Assembly: GCA_002395225.1 (NCBI GenBank)
Contig: DGWH01000146.1
Coordinates: 1 to 48,192 of the forward strand
Source: Christensenella sp. UBA4263
GTDB taxonomy: Bacteria; Bacillota; Clostridia; Christensenellales; Aristaeellaceae
Length of the DNA: 48,192 nt
Direction: 5' to 3'
Both the position numbers and the translations under genes were made by a program. The notes below the pieces were generated by a model that did no database searches, was not told the DNA's origin, and was given only the letters and a program-made list of their open reading frames with translations. Positions 18,001 to 25,504 of this stretch are shown here, piece by piece (position 1 is the stretch's first letter; each line of letters opens with the position of its first letter).

Positions 18001-18333
18001 ATCACCTGGATTTACAAGGCTATCGGGGAAAATCCCCGTCCGCTCAAGGTCACCGTCATCACCCGGCCCTCTGAGGCGTTCAGCGGACAGGCCAGTTCGG
18101 AGGTTTATGAGGCCATTCAGGCTCTTGAGCAGCTGGGGTGCGAGGTCATCTTCCGGAAAGGCATCCATCAGAAATTCGCCGTCATTGACCGGAGAGTCGT
18201 CTGGTACGGGAGCATCAACCTGCTCTCCTTCGGCACGGCTCAGGAAAGCATCATCCGGATCATTACCGGAACCGTCGCGGAAACGCTGCTCAAAACCGTC
18301 CGGCCAAAACCGTATCAGAATGCCCCATCCTGA
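15037..18333 (+). CDS. GNAT - AEP primase - SF2 helicase - PLD nuclease fusion protein (TOTE-like)
   Basis: A 1098-residue multidomain protein. Residues 1-160: GNAT acetyltransferase (LWRLMIDERYQGKGYGKAAM at 87-105). Residues 195-410: archaeo-eukaryotic-type primase as in TOTE conflict systems, with a Cys cluster (C230, C239, C243, C246), the acidic pair D288/D290 and SGNGAHLWFF. Residues 560-920: superfamily 2 helicase with GKT at 593-595, DECHH at 693-697, GLTATP at 717-722 and QYAGRLHR at 896-903. Residues 965-1080: PLD-type nuclease with one HxKx4D motif (H1044, K1046, D1051). ATG 15037 follows GGAGGAG; the open frame continues 77 codons upstream without a ribosome site. Primase-helicase-nuclease combinations are proposed to act against mobile DNA; the GNAT fusion is the odd part. 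Cellular role is inference. Confidence 0.88.
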   Translation: MVHLEKVSGKNVWEILKLRVREDQREFVASNETSIIEAYIAQNEHGHAFPFGIYDDETPVGFCMVGYGTDDSWTDAPAVAANSYNLWRLMIDERYQGKGYGKAAMQQILAFIRTMPVQESDLCWLSYEPENLAARSLYQSFGFRETGERDGEEVIAILNLNESPEVSVQPDESASAPAASLLDLLRSVDKSSPLEEKIQLYMDLFHGREDVYARRWENTTKGTSGYSPACNNEWIRGICQKPCKTCHNADYIPFTAKAVQSHLSRTDPAVLGIYALQPDETCWFLAIDLDESTWQEDVRALRNTCRQEQIPVAVEKSRSGNGAHLWFFFSEKIPASMARRFGTSLISAAMKSDAKLSFRSYDRMFPNQDSMPKGGFGNLIALPLQPEAARACGGSLFIDEQGIAYADQWHFLSEMQKLSRIDLEAILSRIGSNPLGPLVETEEEKKPWERSSESRIPEDDPTTTLDCTIADRIYISTENVSNAVLNQLKRLAAFRNPAFYQMQAMRMPVWNTPRVISCASYEDSYLCLPRGCEEAVNALAKAHQISIRWQDHQADGRPISLSFNGSLYPEQQIAFDVLSQHDKGVLSATTAFGKTVIGAALIAQKGTSTLILVHRTQLMEQWKERLEDFLDIHETLPEAPKNRGRKKVMSLIGTYGSGKNSRSGIIDIAMMQSIERKGVIPDWIGEYGLVIVDECHHLPAVSFESILKKVRARYTYGLTATPRRKDGHDPIITMYLGPIRYKVDAREQAQLRPFTHVMVPRFTGMTFPAEPGNEPMQIGNYYNAIADDDLRNGMIVDDVFSCLDEGRNCLVLSERVRHVRKLAELIGARGQTVFTLVGGLSAAESAEQLQKLRAWPHDQPVVVCATGKYIGEGFDESRLDTLFLTMPISWEGILAQYAGRLHRLYQGKTEVRVYDYIDDQAAMLERMYHKRLKTYSALGYQVCGDRADAYLTRDVIYDQNTFVEPFLADIREARRSLIIVSPFIRKQRITWIYKAIGENPRPLKVTVITRPSEAFSGQASSEVYEAIQALEQLGCEVIFRKGIHQKFAVIDRRVVWYGSINLLSFGTAQESIIRIITGTVAETLLKTVRPKPYQNAPS

Positions 18334-18339
18334 AAACGC

Positions 18340-18369
18340 AAAGGGGAGACAGCATCTGTCTCCCCTTTT
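18340..18369. terminator. Convergent terminator
   Basis: Perfect 13 bp stem AAAGGGGAGACAG/CTGTCTCCCCTTT with a 3-base loop lies between converging genes. TTTT follows on the plus strand and TTGCG on the minus strand. Confidence 0.87.
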
Positions 18370-18371
18370 GG

Positions 18372-20069
18372 TTATTTCAGCATGGACTTTTCCCAGTTGT
18401 CATAGCCTTTGATGCCCAGCAGCTGCGCCACTGTCGGTGCAACGTTGGCAAGGCCATAGGCGCTTTCCGTATCCAGCTCATGCCGTGCGTCCTTGTCATG
18501 GATGATGAAGGGAACGGGATTCACGCTGTGCGCCGTCCGGGCCGTGATTTCCCCTTTCTTGTTGACCTCCAGCATCTTCTCGCAGTTGCCGTGATCGGCG
18601 GTGACCACCAGAATGCAGCCGTTTTCATCGCATGCCTTGAGAATCCGGCCGAGGCACAGATCGACGGTCTCCACCGCAATCTCCGTGGCCTCCAGATTGC
18701 CGGTATGACCCACCATGTCCCCGTTAGCCAGGTTGCAGCGAATGAATCCATACTTGCCGGAAGCGATCGCCGCGATGACCCGGTCCGTAATCTCCGCCGC
18801 CTTCATCCAGGGCGCCTCCTCATAAGGCCGGACATCGGAGGGCACCTCTTCCCAAGTTTCCAGTTCCTCGGAAAACTTCTCGGATCTGTTTCCGTTCCAG
18901 AAATAGGTCACATGGCCAAACTTCTGGGTTTCGGAACAGGCATATTCATTGACGCCGTTTTCCACCAGCAGTTCGGTCAGCGTATGCGAAAACTGCGGCG
19001 GATTGACCAGGTAGTTCTTCGGGATATGCTCATCCCTCTCATATTCCAGCATGCCGGCATATCTGACCTTCGGCACCTGTCCGCGGTCAAACTTGTCAAA
19101 TGAGGCGTCCCCGTCAAAGGCCATGGACAGTTCCAGGGCCCGGTCTCCCCTGAAGTTGAAGAGGATGACGCTGTCCCCGTCGGCCATGGCGCCCACCGGC
19201 TTTCCATCCTCCGCGATGACAAAACCGGGCAGATTCTGATCAATGATATCCGGCGTCTCGTTCCGGAAGGTTTCAATGGCTTCCCGGGCGGAGGCAAACT
19301 GCCGGCCCTGTCCATGTACATGCAGATTCCAGCCCTCGCGGACCATCTCCCAGTTGGCCTGATACCTGTCCATGGTGACCACCATCCGGCCGCCGCCCGA
19401 GGCAATGCGCCCGTCAAAAGAATCATCATTGAGAGCGGTCAGGGTCTCCTCCAGCTGATCCACATACTCAAGTGCTGAGGTAGCGGGCACATCCCGGCCA
19501 TCCAGCAGGATATGGACCCGGACCCGCTCAACGCCCTCCGCTTTTGCCTCCTTCAGCATGGCCAGCAGATGGGAAATATGGCTGTGCACGTTTCCGTCGC
19601 TCAGAAGACCAATAAAGTGGAGCGTTCCCCGGGCATCCTTGACGCCGGAAACCAGGTCTTTCCAGGTATCCGAGGTATAGATCCGTCCGTTCTCGATGGA
19701 CTCGTTCACCAGTCTGGCACCCTGGGCATAGATCTGCCCGCAGCCCAGCGCATTGTGACCCACCTCACTGTTGCCCATGTCCTCATCCGTGGGCATTCCG
19801 ACCGCCGTCCCGTGCGCCCTGAGGGTCCGGTACGGGTCGTTTGCCTTCAGCATATCCAGGGTTGGCGTCGAGGCCTTCATCACCATGTTGCCAAGTTCAT
19901 CGGATGATTCCCCCACACCGTCCATAACTACCAGCACAACGGGCTTTTTCGCCGCGTTCGTGCTTTCCGCTTTTGCTATAACCGGGTTCAGTCCTGATAT
20001 TGGCGCGGCCATCAGGACCAGCGCAGACAGACAGGCGCTGAGCCACTTTCCAAATTTCTGAATTCTCAT
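18372..20069 (-). CDS. gpmI: 2,3-bisphosphoglycerate-independent phosphoglycerate mutase with signal peptide
   Basis: A 565-residue protein whose core matches cofactor-independent phosphoglycerate mutase, interconverting 3- and 2-phosphoglycerate. VVMDGVG (Asp50) and NSEVGHN (catalytic Ser101) hold the metal/phosphate site; RDVPATSA, FNFRGDRA, VTADHGNCEKM and HSVNPVPF complete it. The sequence is closer to the plant-type branch (RAHGTAVGMPTDEDMGNSEVGH). The odd part is residues 1-34: MRIQKFGKWL, a hydrophobic stretch and AKA before ES, a classic Sec signal with a cleavage site. ATG 20069 follows AAAGGA 6 bases upstream; no later start has a ribosome site. Glycolysis is cytoplasmic, so export is unexpected. 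Confidence 0.9.
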   Translation of the reverse strand: MRIQKFGKWLSACLSALVLMAAPISGLNPVIAKAESTNAAKKPVVLVVMDGVGESSDELGNMVMKASTPTLDMLKANDPYRTLRAHGTAVGMPTDEDMGNSEVGHNALGCGQIYAQGARLVNESIENGRIYTSDTWKDLVSGVKDARGTLHFIGLLSDGNVHSHISHLLAMLKEAKAEGVERVRVHILLDGRDVPATSALEYVDQLEETLTALNDDSFDGRIASGGGRMVVTMDRYQANWEMVREGWNLHVHGQGRQFASAREAIETFRNETPDIIDQNLPGFVIAEDGKPVGAMADGDSVILFNFRGDRALELSMAFDGDASFDKFDRGQVPKVRYAGMLEYERDEHIPKNYLVNPPQFSHTLTELLVENGVNEYACSETQKFGHVTYFWNGNRSEKFSEELETWEEVPSDVRPYEEAPWMKAAEITDRVIAAIASGKYGFIRCNLANGDMVGHTGNLEATEIAVETVDLCLGRILKACDENGCILVVTADHGNCEKMLEVNKKGEITARTAHSVNPVPFIIHDKDARHELDTESAYGLANVAPTVAQLLGIKGYDNWEKSMLK

Positions 20070-20158
20070 TCTGTTTCCTTTCCCGGGAATAAAGGATTTG
20101 CCTTTTCCCGTCCCATTTTCCGGGCTCTGCATCCGTTTCACTCCTGATCGTGCAAAAT

Positions 20159-20184
20159 AGGATTGTTAACAGAATGACAATCCT
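20159..20184. repeat. 8 bp inverted repeat upstream of gpmI
   Basis: AGGATTGT and its exact complement ACAATCCT are separated by 10 bases. It lies 90 bp before the gpmI start, at the junction where base composition falls. It may be an operator or a relic of an insertion boundary. From here to 20357 (about 170 bp) I see no gene. Confidence 0.4.
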
Positions 20185-20357
20185 GCTTTTGCGCAGTGCC
20201 CAGAGGTCTGGGGATCATTATAGGCCAGACGGTCTCATCTTTCAACGTTTTCTTTCCCCATACCGTAGGGAATGGACAAAACCAGGCTTACACCCAAAAC
20301 AGAGCAAAACCAGAGGAAGCATTTACGCTTTCTCCGATCGAACGTTCTAAGCTTCGT

Positions 20358-21164
20358 CTACAGCCTCTCAAGGAAGGATGTTATCTTATCAAACGCATCG
20401 GTCAATCGAATACCGAGCCAGTTGGATCTTCTGGACCTTGTAATGTTCTGCCTATACAGCCGGTCTGAGAAAGTACGGTTTACTCTTTTCAGGACCGCTT
20501 TCATGTCATTTTCAAACATACCTGAATCATTAAAAATATAAGTGTCCAAGCACCCTTGTAAACGTTTCTTCTCAACATGATCCGTAAGATAGCAAAGATC
20601 AAAAATATCCTTGTATCTTGTTGACAGGGGACCAAATTTCAATAGTGATCTCAGTTTCTCCGCAAATATCTGCTCCTTTGAGTTGATCAGGAGACTTGCA
20701 CCAACATCATCCAAACATACATCAAAGCAGTATTCATCCTGCTCGATTTGAACCTGCTTGTGTACACCGAGGTCAATCTTACTCTTAAGAGAGTGTCCAG
20801 TATCATCCTCAATGATCACCATGACACGCTTCCCGTTGTATTCCTGCTGTGATAGCTCCGTAATATCTCCGTCTATGCGGATGGTAATTCCATCCAGACA
20901 GTTCAGTTTATCAATGAATGTACGGATAGACTCATCTGAAAGTGAGTATCGGATAAAGTCCAAATCCATATCCTGCGTTGCCCGGCGAGAGTCACCAGTT
21001 ATACTCCTCATGACCACACCGCCCTTAACTGTAACGTTTCGGTTCAGGCTCCCCTGTGAAATCGCCTTAAGCACGATATCTTGGCAGACTCTTGCCTCCG
21101 AATTAACCTCAGAATAACCATCATTCCTGACTTCTGCTGCGAGCTCTTCTAGGTTTGCCATCAC
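20358..21164 (-). CDS. AbiEii-type nucleotidyltransferase toxin
   Basis: A 268-residue protein of the AbiEii/AbiGii family, the toxin of type IV toxin-antitoxin and abortive-infection modules. The nucleotidyltransferase core is visible: KGGVVMRSITGDSRRATQDMDLDFI supplies the GG, Ser/Arg and the Asp-x-Asp metal ligands near residues 48-70, and KEQIFAEKLRSLLKFG with RYKDIFDLCYL is the family's C-terminal signature. Such enzymes transfer nucleotides to target RNAs, blocking growth during phage attack. Its start overlaps the antitoxin stop by four bases (ATGA), tying their synthesis. Base composition is visibly AT-richer than neighbouring genes, consistent with recent transfer. Confidence 0.9.
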   Translation of the reverse strand: MMANLEELAAEVRNDGYSEVNSEARVCQDIVLKAISQGSLNRNVTVKGGVVMRSITGDSRRATQDMDLDFIRYSLSDESIRTFIDKLNCLDGITIRIDGDITELSQQEYNGKRVMVIIEDDTGHSLKSKIDLGVHKQVQIEQDEYCFDVCLDDVGASLLINSKEQIFAEKLRSLLKFGPLSTRYKDIFDLCYLTDHVEKKRLQGCLDTYIFNDSGMFENDMKAVLKRVNRTFSDRLYRQNITRSRRSNWLGIRLTDAFDKITSFLERL

Positions 21165-21700
21165 ATTACCTCCGTTTGCAGTCTCTCCATGATTTTTCCA
21201 CTTCTCGGAGCGTCATATGCGTAATCTTGAATCATCTGAATGTTAAGCCCTGGCATAATCTTCCTGTAATTCAGGATCACTTCCTTGTAGTAATCATAAG
21301 GCAACTTACTTTTGTATCTCAACAGCTCAATCAGCATTCGCTCCTTACTGTACATGCGCACCGGATATCCTTTGTAATTAACAGTCTCAGCTCCCTGCTC
21401 AAAAAAACCGGACGGAGAAAAATACTGCCGTACCCGCTTATCCCGGATCTTTGCCGCATCCCGGTCTGTCGCAAGGTCATACTCATCCGGAATAACGTCT
21501 GTGAGTCCGTGATAGAAAAATGCATTGTGCATTGTTACAATGGCATTGGGAAATTGATGAGACAAAACCGCAAGTTCCGGTACATGTTCCTTTTCCGAAT
21601 AAGTTGCTTTCCCAACTTTGAAAAGCTCTCCAGCGTTCACTTTCTGTTGGATCATGTAGTCTGATCCATATTCCGCCAGACACTCAGCACGACTTTTCAT
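21161..21700 (-). CDS. AbiEi-type antitoxin/autoregulator
   Basis: A 179-residue partner of the AbiEii toxin. The N-terminal 60 residues form a winged-helix-like DNA-binding region (ECLAEYGSDYMIQQKVNAGELFKVGKATYS); the remainder, with VTMHNAFFYHGLTDVIP, is the AbiEi antitoxin domain (IPDEYDLATDRDAAKI). Known AbiEi proteins bind two inverted repeats in their own promoter and repress it; exactly two related palindromes sit upstream here (21721-21769 and 21804-21840) around the promoter. It overlaps the toxin gene by four bases. Low GC agrees with acquisition as a cassette. Confidence 0.88.
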   Translation of the reverse strand: MKSRAECLAEYGSDYMIQQKVNAGELFKVGKATYSEKEHVPELAVLSHQFPNAIVTMHNAFFYHGLTDVIPDEYDLATDRDAAKIRDKRVRQYFSPSGFFEQGAETVNYKGYPVRMYSKERMLIELLRYKSKLPYDYYKEVILNYRKIMPGLNIQMIQDYAYDAPRSGKIMERLQTEVM

Positions 21701-21720
21701 ACCTATGCACCCTTCTGATA

Positions 21721-21769
21721 TTTAGATATTTATCCGCAATTCTTGTAATTTTGCGGATGTTTATCTAAA
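21721..21769. promoter_or_regulatory. Operator palindrome 1 of the AbiE cassette
   Basis: A 49 bp palindrome: half-sites of 19 bases (TTTAGATATTTATCCGCAA and its imperfect complement) match at 16 of 19 positions around an 11-base centre. It covers the -10 box edge and the transcription start, as expected for a repressor site. Confidence 0.8.
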
Positions 21770-21796
21770 ATTACAGCATAAAAGAGGAAAAGTCAA
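21768..21796 (-). promoter_or_regulatory. Promoter of the AbiE cassette
   Basis: Minus-strand TTGACT, 17 bp and TAATTT. The -35 is good and the -10 poor. It lies between the two palindromes. Confidence 0.55.
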
Positions 21797-21803
21797 GTAG
21801 CAA

Positions 21804-21840
21804 TTTAGATTTTTATCCGCAAATTCTTAAATTTTGCGGA
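21804..21840. promoter_or_regulatory. Operator palindrome 2 of the AbiE cassette
   Basis: The left half-site (TTTAGATTTTTATCCGCAA) matches that of palindrome 1 at 17 of 19 positions; the right half keeps TTGCGGA. The left half-sites are 83 bp apart, close to eight helical turns, so both could be bound on the same face of the DNA. Confidence 0.75.
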
Positions 21841-21855
21841 GCTTTTTATTGAAAA

Positions 21856-22100
21856 CTACATGGAAAAATCAGCCTGTTCTAAAATTTCCGACACTGAGTC
21901 CAAGAATAAACGACACCTGTTCTGAAAGAAAGATGGTCCAAATTGGATATAGTTCTTGAAAAGCCCCACTTGAACTTTATTTTTCAACATGTTCTCGATC
22001 GTTTTCTCTTTCTCGTCAGACTCTTCAATCTCCTACCTAAACACAAACTCTACCGCGCACTCATTTTCCCCGCCTTCTTCATTTTTTGAAGTATCGTTTA
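21856..22100 (-). pseudogene. Decayed reading frame, family not recognised
   Basis: On the minus strand a frame ending at TAG 21856-21858 reads a protein-like 57-residue segment (EIEESDEKEKTIENML..., ...ENRC-like QNRCRLFLDSVSEIL). One in-frame TAG near 22028 precedes it, and the frame continues above that as SKNEEGGENECAVEFVFR. No start, ribosome site or recognisable family is seen, so it may be the 3' remnant of a gene lost from the AT-rich island, or chance. The rest of the 430 bp between the operators and the next gene holds only the terminator. Confidence 0.3.
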
Positions 22101-22128
22101 AAAATGAAGGCCTGCTCTGCAGGCCTTC
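22101..22128 (-). terminator. Terminator of the recN - S10 peptidase transcript
   Basis: Perfect 10 bp stem GAAGGCCTGC/GCAGGCCTTC with a 3-base loop; on the minus strand ATTTTT follows. Confidence 0.88.
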
Positions 22129-22134
22129 ACTCCG

Positions 22135-23631
22135 TTAATTCGCCAATCCGAACCAGGCTTCCGCTTCCTTGCGGAACTGTGCCCGTGACCCTTCCTCAAG
22201 GTAGATCATATGTCCGGAGGGATAATACGTAAACATCAGGTTTTCAAGGGACTTTTCATTCAGGCTGGTGTGGTCATACACCCATTCAGCGGCATGGAAC
22301 GGTGTCGCACCGTCATAATATCCGCACAGGACCCAGACCTTCAGGAACGGGTTCTCCCCCATTATCTGGGAAATGATTTCCTCCTGGTTCAGATATCCCA
22401 TCCGCGGAGTAGTGTATTTCCAGCTGGGTTCGATCACATTAGAAAGCACTTCGTAAGGACGGTCTGTCTGATAATTCAGTTCTTCCGTCAAATACTGGCT
22501 GACCGCGTTACCGAACCCGAGATTGGTCCCTGTCACGGACGGGTCCGGCTGCTCCATTTCCCCGCTTGCTGCCGTTGCAGGGCCTGTAATCCGGCCATCC
22601 ATCCGGCCAACAATCTGTTTGCGGTCCGCAAGAAGTTCAGAAAGGAAGGTATCCAGATCAATCCGCAGATCTTTCTTCAGAATGAAGTCCTTTGACACTC
22701 CGATGTACCCGGAGAGCTGCTCCGCCACCTTTTCCCGCTCGGCATCCGAAAGGCTTCTCCCTTTAAAAAGCGCAGGCGCATAAGTCCCGGCGACGAATTT
22801 GCGCACCTCCGCCATGTAATCCTCAAGCGTCATTTCCTGATATCGGACATCCGTCAGCTTATGATACCAGGCATCGGCCGCATAGGTCGGAATATACAGT
22901 TCATACGGCAGATCATTGATGCCCTCGAACTCCAGAGTAGAGAAATCGTTCGCCGAGGAAATCAGTACAATCCCGTTCAGGTACATCTTATGCTGCTGAG
23001 CCAGATAATTGCAGACATTGACGGCACGAACCGTTCCGTAGGATTCGCCAATCAGGTACTTCGGGGATGACCAGCGCTTATTCTGATTGACATACTGCCG
23101 GATAAAATCACCAACCGAGACCGTGTCCCCCTCGTCGGTATAAAAAGCATCCACTTCGGTTCCTTCCAGCACTCTGGAATAACCGGTTCCGACAGGATCA
23201 ATGAACACCAGATCGGTCATATCCAGAAGGGAGATCTCATTATCCACCAGCTCCGCCGGAAGTTTTGTGACATTGCCCGTCGCATCCAGTGAAATCCGCC
23301 GCGGGCCCAGGAAGCCCATGTGCAGATAAACGCTGCTGGCACCGGGTCCGCCGTTGAAACAGAAGGTGATGGGCCGGGGCTTGTCATACTCCGCATCGCT
23401 GGTGACATAAGCCGTATAGAATATTTCATACCGGCCCATTGCCGTATCCATCAACATGGTCCCGGCGGTGGCGGTATACGCAATGTACTTCCCGTTGATC
23501 ATCGCCGTCTGATCGGTGACCACCACATGATCCGTTTTCGTTTCAGGCACTGCCAGTTCTTCCTCCGCTGCGCCAAAGGCACACAGCAGGAGCAGCGTCA
23601 CGAATAAAACCAGAAAAACCCGTTTTTTCAT
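22135..23631 (-). CDS. Exported S10-family serine carboxypeptidase
   Basis: A 498-residue protein with a signal peptide (residues 1-22, MKKRVFLVLFVTLLLL...). The S10 catalytic set is complete: oxyanion motif NGGPGASS (93-100), nucleophile Ser197 in GESYG, Asp440 in CGYYDGATPF and His474 in YPSGHMIY. It should remove C-terminal residues from peptides outside the cell. ATG 23631 was chosen for the signal peptide; a GTG ten codons upstream overlaps the recN stop, so the gene is at least read in the recN transcript. S10 enzymes are best known from eukaryotes and occur patchily in bacteria. Confidence 0.9.
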   Translation of the reverse strand: MKKRVFLVLFVTLLLLCAFGAAEEELAVPETKTDHVVVTDQTAMINGKYIAYTATAGTMLMDTAMGRYEIFYTAYVTSDAEYDKPRPITFCFNGGPGASSVYLHMGFLGPRRISLDATGNVTKLPAELVDNEISLLDMTDLVFIDPVGTGYSRVLEGTEVDAFYTDEGDTVSVGDFIRQYVNQNKRWSSPKYLIGESYGTVRAVNVCNYLAQQHKMYLNGIVLISSANDFSTLEFEGINDLPYELYIPTYAADAWYHKLTDVRYQEMTLEDYMAEVRKFVAGTYAPALFKGRSLSDAEREKVAEQLSGYIGVSKDFILKKDLRIDLDTFLSELLADRKQIVGRMDGRITGPATAASGEMEQPDPSVTGTNLGFGNAVSQYLTEELNYQTDRPYEVLSNVIEPSWKYTTPRMGYLNQEEIISQIMGENPFLKVWVLCGYYDGATPFHAAEWVYDHTSLNEKSLENLMFTYYPSGHMIYLEEGSRAQFRKEAEAWFGLAN

Positions 23632-23657
23632 TTCCCGAAAACCCCTTTCTGTTTCGT

Positions 23658-25430
23658 TCACCCTTCCGTTTTGATTTCCCCGGAAGCAATCCCGTCGACC
23701 CGGGCCCGAAGCTCCGCTTTCCGGCGTTCCGCATCGCTGAGCATCTGTCCGGCATGATGGATGCTGCTCTCACTGGTGAAATCCGCGCCTCCCACCATCC
23801 GGGCCAGTTCGGTGATCCGCTGCTCTCTGGTCAGTTTGCTGACCTCCGTGTGGGTCACGCCGTCGGTGTCAAATTTCCGGACAAGGAACTGTTCATCTGC
23901 CATGGCCGCAATCTGCGGCAGGTGAGAGACACAGATCACCTGATGATGATCCCCGATCTCCGACATCTTCTCCGCCACCACCTGCGCCATGCGGCCGCTG
24001 ATGCCGGTATCGATTTCATCAAAGACCATGCTCCGGGGGATGCCCGGCTTCTGTGCCGACAGATTTTTGAGTGCCAGCATGATTCGGGAGAGTTCACCGC
24101 CGGAGGCGACCTTGGCCAGCGGTTTCATGGGCTGCCCCAGATTGGCACAGAACATCATTTCCCCCTGATCATACCCGCTGGCGGTAAACCGCTGCTCAAT
24201 CCGCTCCCCTTCCTTCAGTTCCGCGAAACTGAAGGTGATTCGGGCATTTTTCATGCCCAGATCATGCAGCTGCGCTTCCATCTGCGTTTCAAACAGCCGG
24301 GCGGCCTCGTGCCGCCGGGCGGAGAGGCGTTTGGAGCAGGCCATCAGCTGCTTTCCATAGGCCCTGTATGCTTTTTCCAGCGAATCGATCTGCTCATTGG
24401 CGCTTTCCAGTTCGGAAAGCTCCTGGCTGATCTGTTCCTGGTAGGCAAGCATTTCCGCCGTGGTGGCCCCATATTTGCGGGAAAGTTTGCGGATCTGGTC
24501 AATTCGGGCCTCCACCGCCTCTGCCTCCCCGGCATCAAAGACCGATTCATCCCGGAAATGATCCAGTTCCCCTGCCGCATCCTCCAGCTCATAGCAGAGC
24601 TCATTCAGCCGGTTATAGACACGCTCGTATTCCTCACTGAGCCCGACCACGGGTGTCAGGGAACGCAGGGCTTCCTTGAGGAGGTCCAGCGCCGTGTTCC
24701 CGCCCTCCGGGTTCACACTGAGCAGATAACAGGCCTCATCCAGGGCTGCCTGAATCTTGCCTGAATTCCGGAAAAAGATCCGTTTCTGTTCCAGTCCTTC
24801 CTCCTCGCCCGGAACCAGTTTGGCGTGCTCCAGTTCATCCAGCTGAAACCGCAGCATGTCTTTGCGCTGTTCCCGCTCCGAAACGGTCCGGCGGTACTTG
24901 GCCAGACGAAGGGCCGCCCCGTGCCAGTTGTCAAAGGCTTCCTTTGTTTCCCTGAGCAGCGGATCAATGTCATCTGCCGCAAAATGATCCAGGTAGGACA
25001 GATGATTAGCCTCATCCATCAGGAGCTGGTGCTGATGCTGTCCGTGAATATCCAGCAGCTGATCTGAAATCCGCCTCAGCGTCTGGAGCGGAACAATGAC
25101 CCCGTTCACCCGGCAGATATTCCGCCCGGTGCTCATCAGCTCCCGGGATACGGACAGCATCCCGTCCTCATACGAAATTTCAATTTCAGCCAGTGCTTTC
25201 TGTACCGCCAGATTCTCGGCAATATCAAAAACGGCCTCCACAACCGCCTTGTTTTTCCCGTTGGCGATCAAATCCCGGTCTGCCCGTTCGCCCAGAACCA
25301 GGTTGACCGCATCGACCACGATTGATTTTCCGGCTCCGGTTTCACCTGTCAGAACATTCATTCCTCCGGAAAATTCAATCAGTACCTCGTCAATCAGTGC
25401 CAAATTGTGAATTCCCAGTTGAATCAGCAT
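23658..25430 (-). CDS. recN: DNA repair protein RecN
   Basis: A 590-residue SMC-like ATPase that gathers at double-strand breaks and helps RecA-dependent repair. The Walker A motif GETGAGKS is at residues 29-36, a long coiled-coil centre spans about 150-400, and the C-terminal ATPase half has the signature LASGGELSRIMLALK-type loop (VASGGELSRIM), Walker B MVFDEIDTG and the HLPQIAA motif. Length fits the family. It follows argR by 74 bases, the usual clostridial order. In many sporulating relatives spoIVB and spo0A follow recN; here an S10 peptidase follows instead. Confidence 0.97.
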   Translation of the reverse strand: MLIQLGIHNLALIDEVLIEFSGGMNVLTGETGAGKSIVVDAVNLVLGERADRDLIANGKNKAVVEAVFDIAENLAVQKALAEIEISYEDGMLSVSRELMSTGRNICRVNGVIVPLQTLRRISDQLLDIHGQHQHQLLMDEANHLSYLDHFAADDIDPLLRETKEAFDNWHGAALRLAKYRRTVSEREQRKDMLRFQLDELEHAKLVPGEEEGLEQKRIFFRNSGKIQAALDEACYLLSVNPEGGNTALDLLKEALRSLTPVVGLSEEYERVYNRLNELCYELEDAAGELDHFRDESVFDAGEAEAVEARIDQIRKLSRKYGATTAEMLAYQEQISQELSELESANEQIDSLEKAYRAYGKQLMACSKRLSARRHEAARLFETQMEAQLHDLGMKNARITFSFAELKEGERIEQRFTASGYDQGEMMFCANLGQPMKPLAKVASGGELSRIMLALKNLSAQKPGIPRSMVFDEIDTGISGRMAQVVAEKMSEIGDHHQVICVSHLPQIAAMADEQFLVRKFDTDGVTHTEVSKLTREQRITELARMVGGADFTSESSIHHAGQMLSDAERRKAELRARVDGIASGEIKTEG

Positions 25431-25504
25431 ACTGTTACCTCTTTATGCACCTCTGCAAAAAAAGTTCGGGAGAAAGACCGGTATGCTGCCTTTCCCCGTC
25501 ATGA

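Noticed and set aside
16330..18168. 612-codon minus-strand frame opposite the primase-helicase gene.
   Set aside because: The opposite strand carries complete primase, helicase and nuclease motifs; this frame is an antisense shadow.
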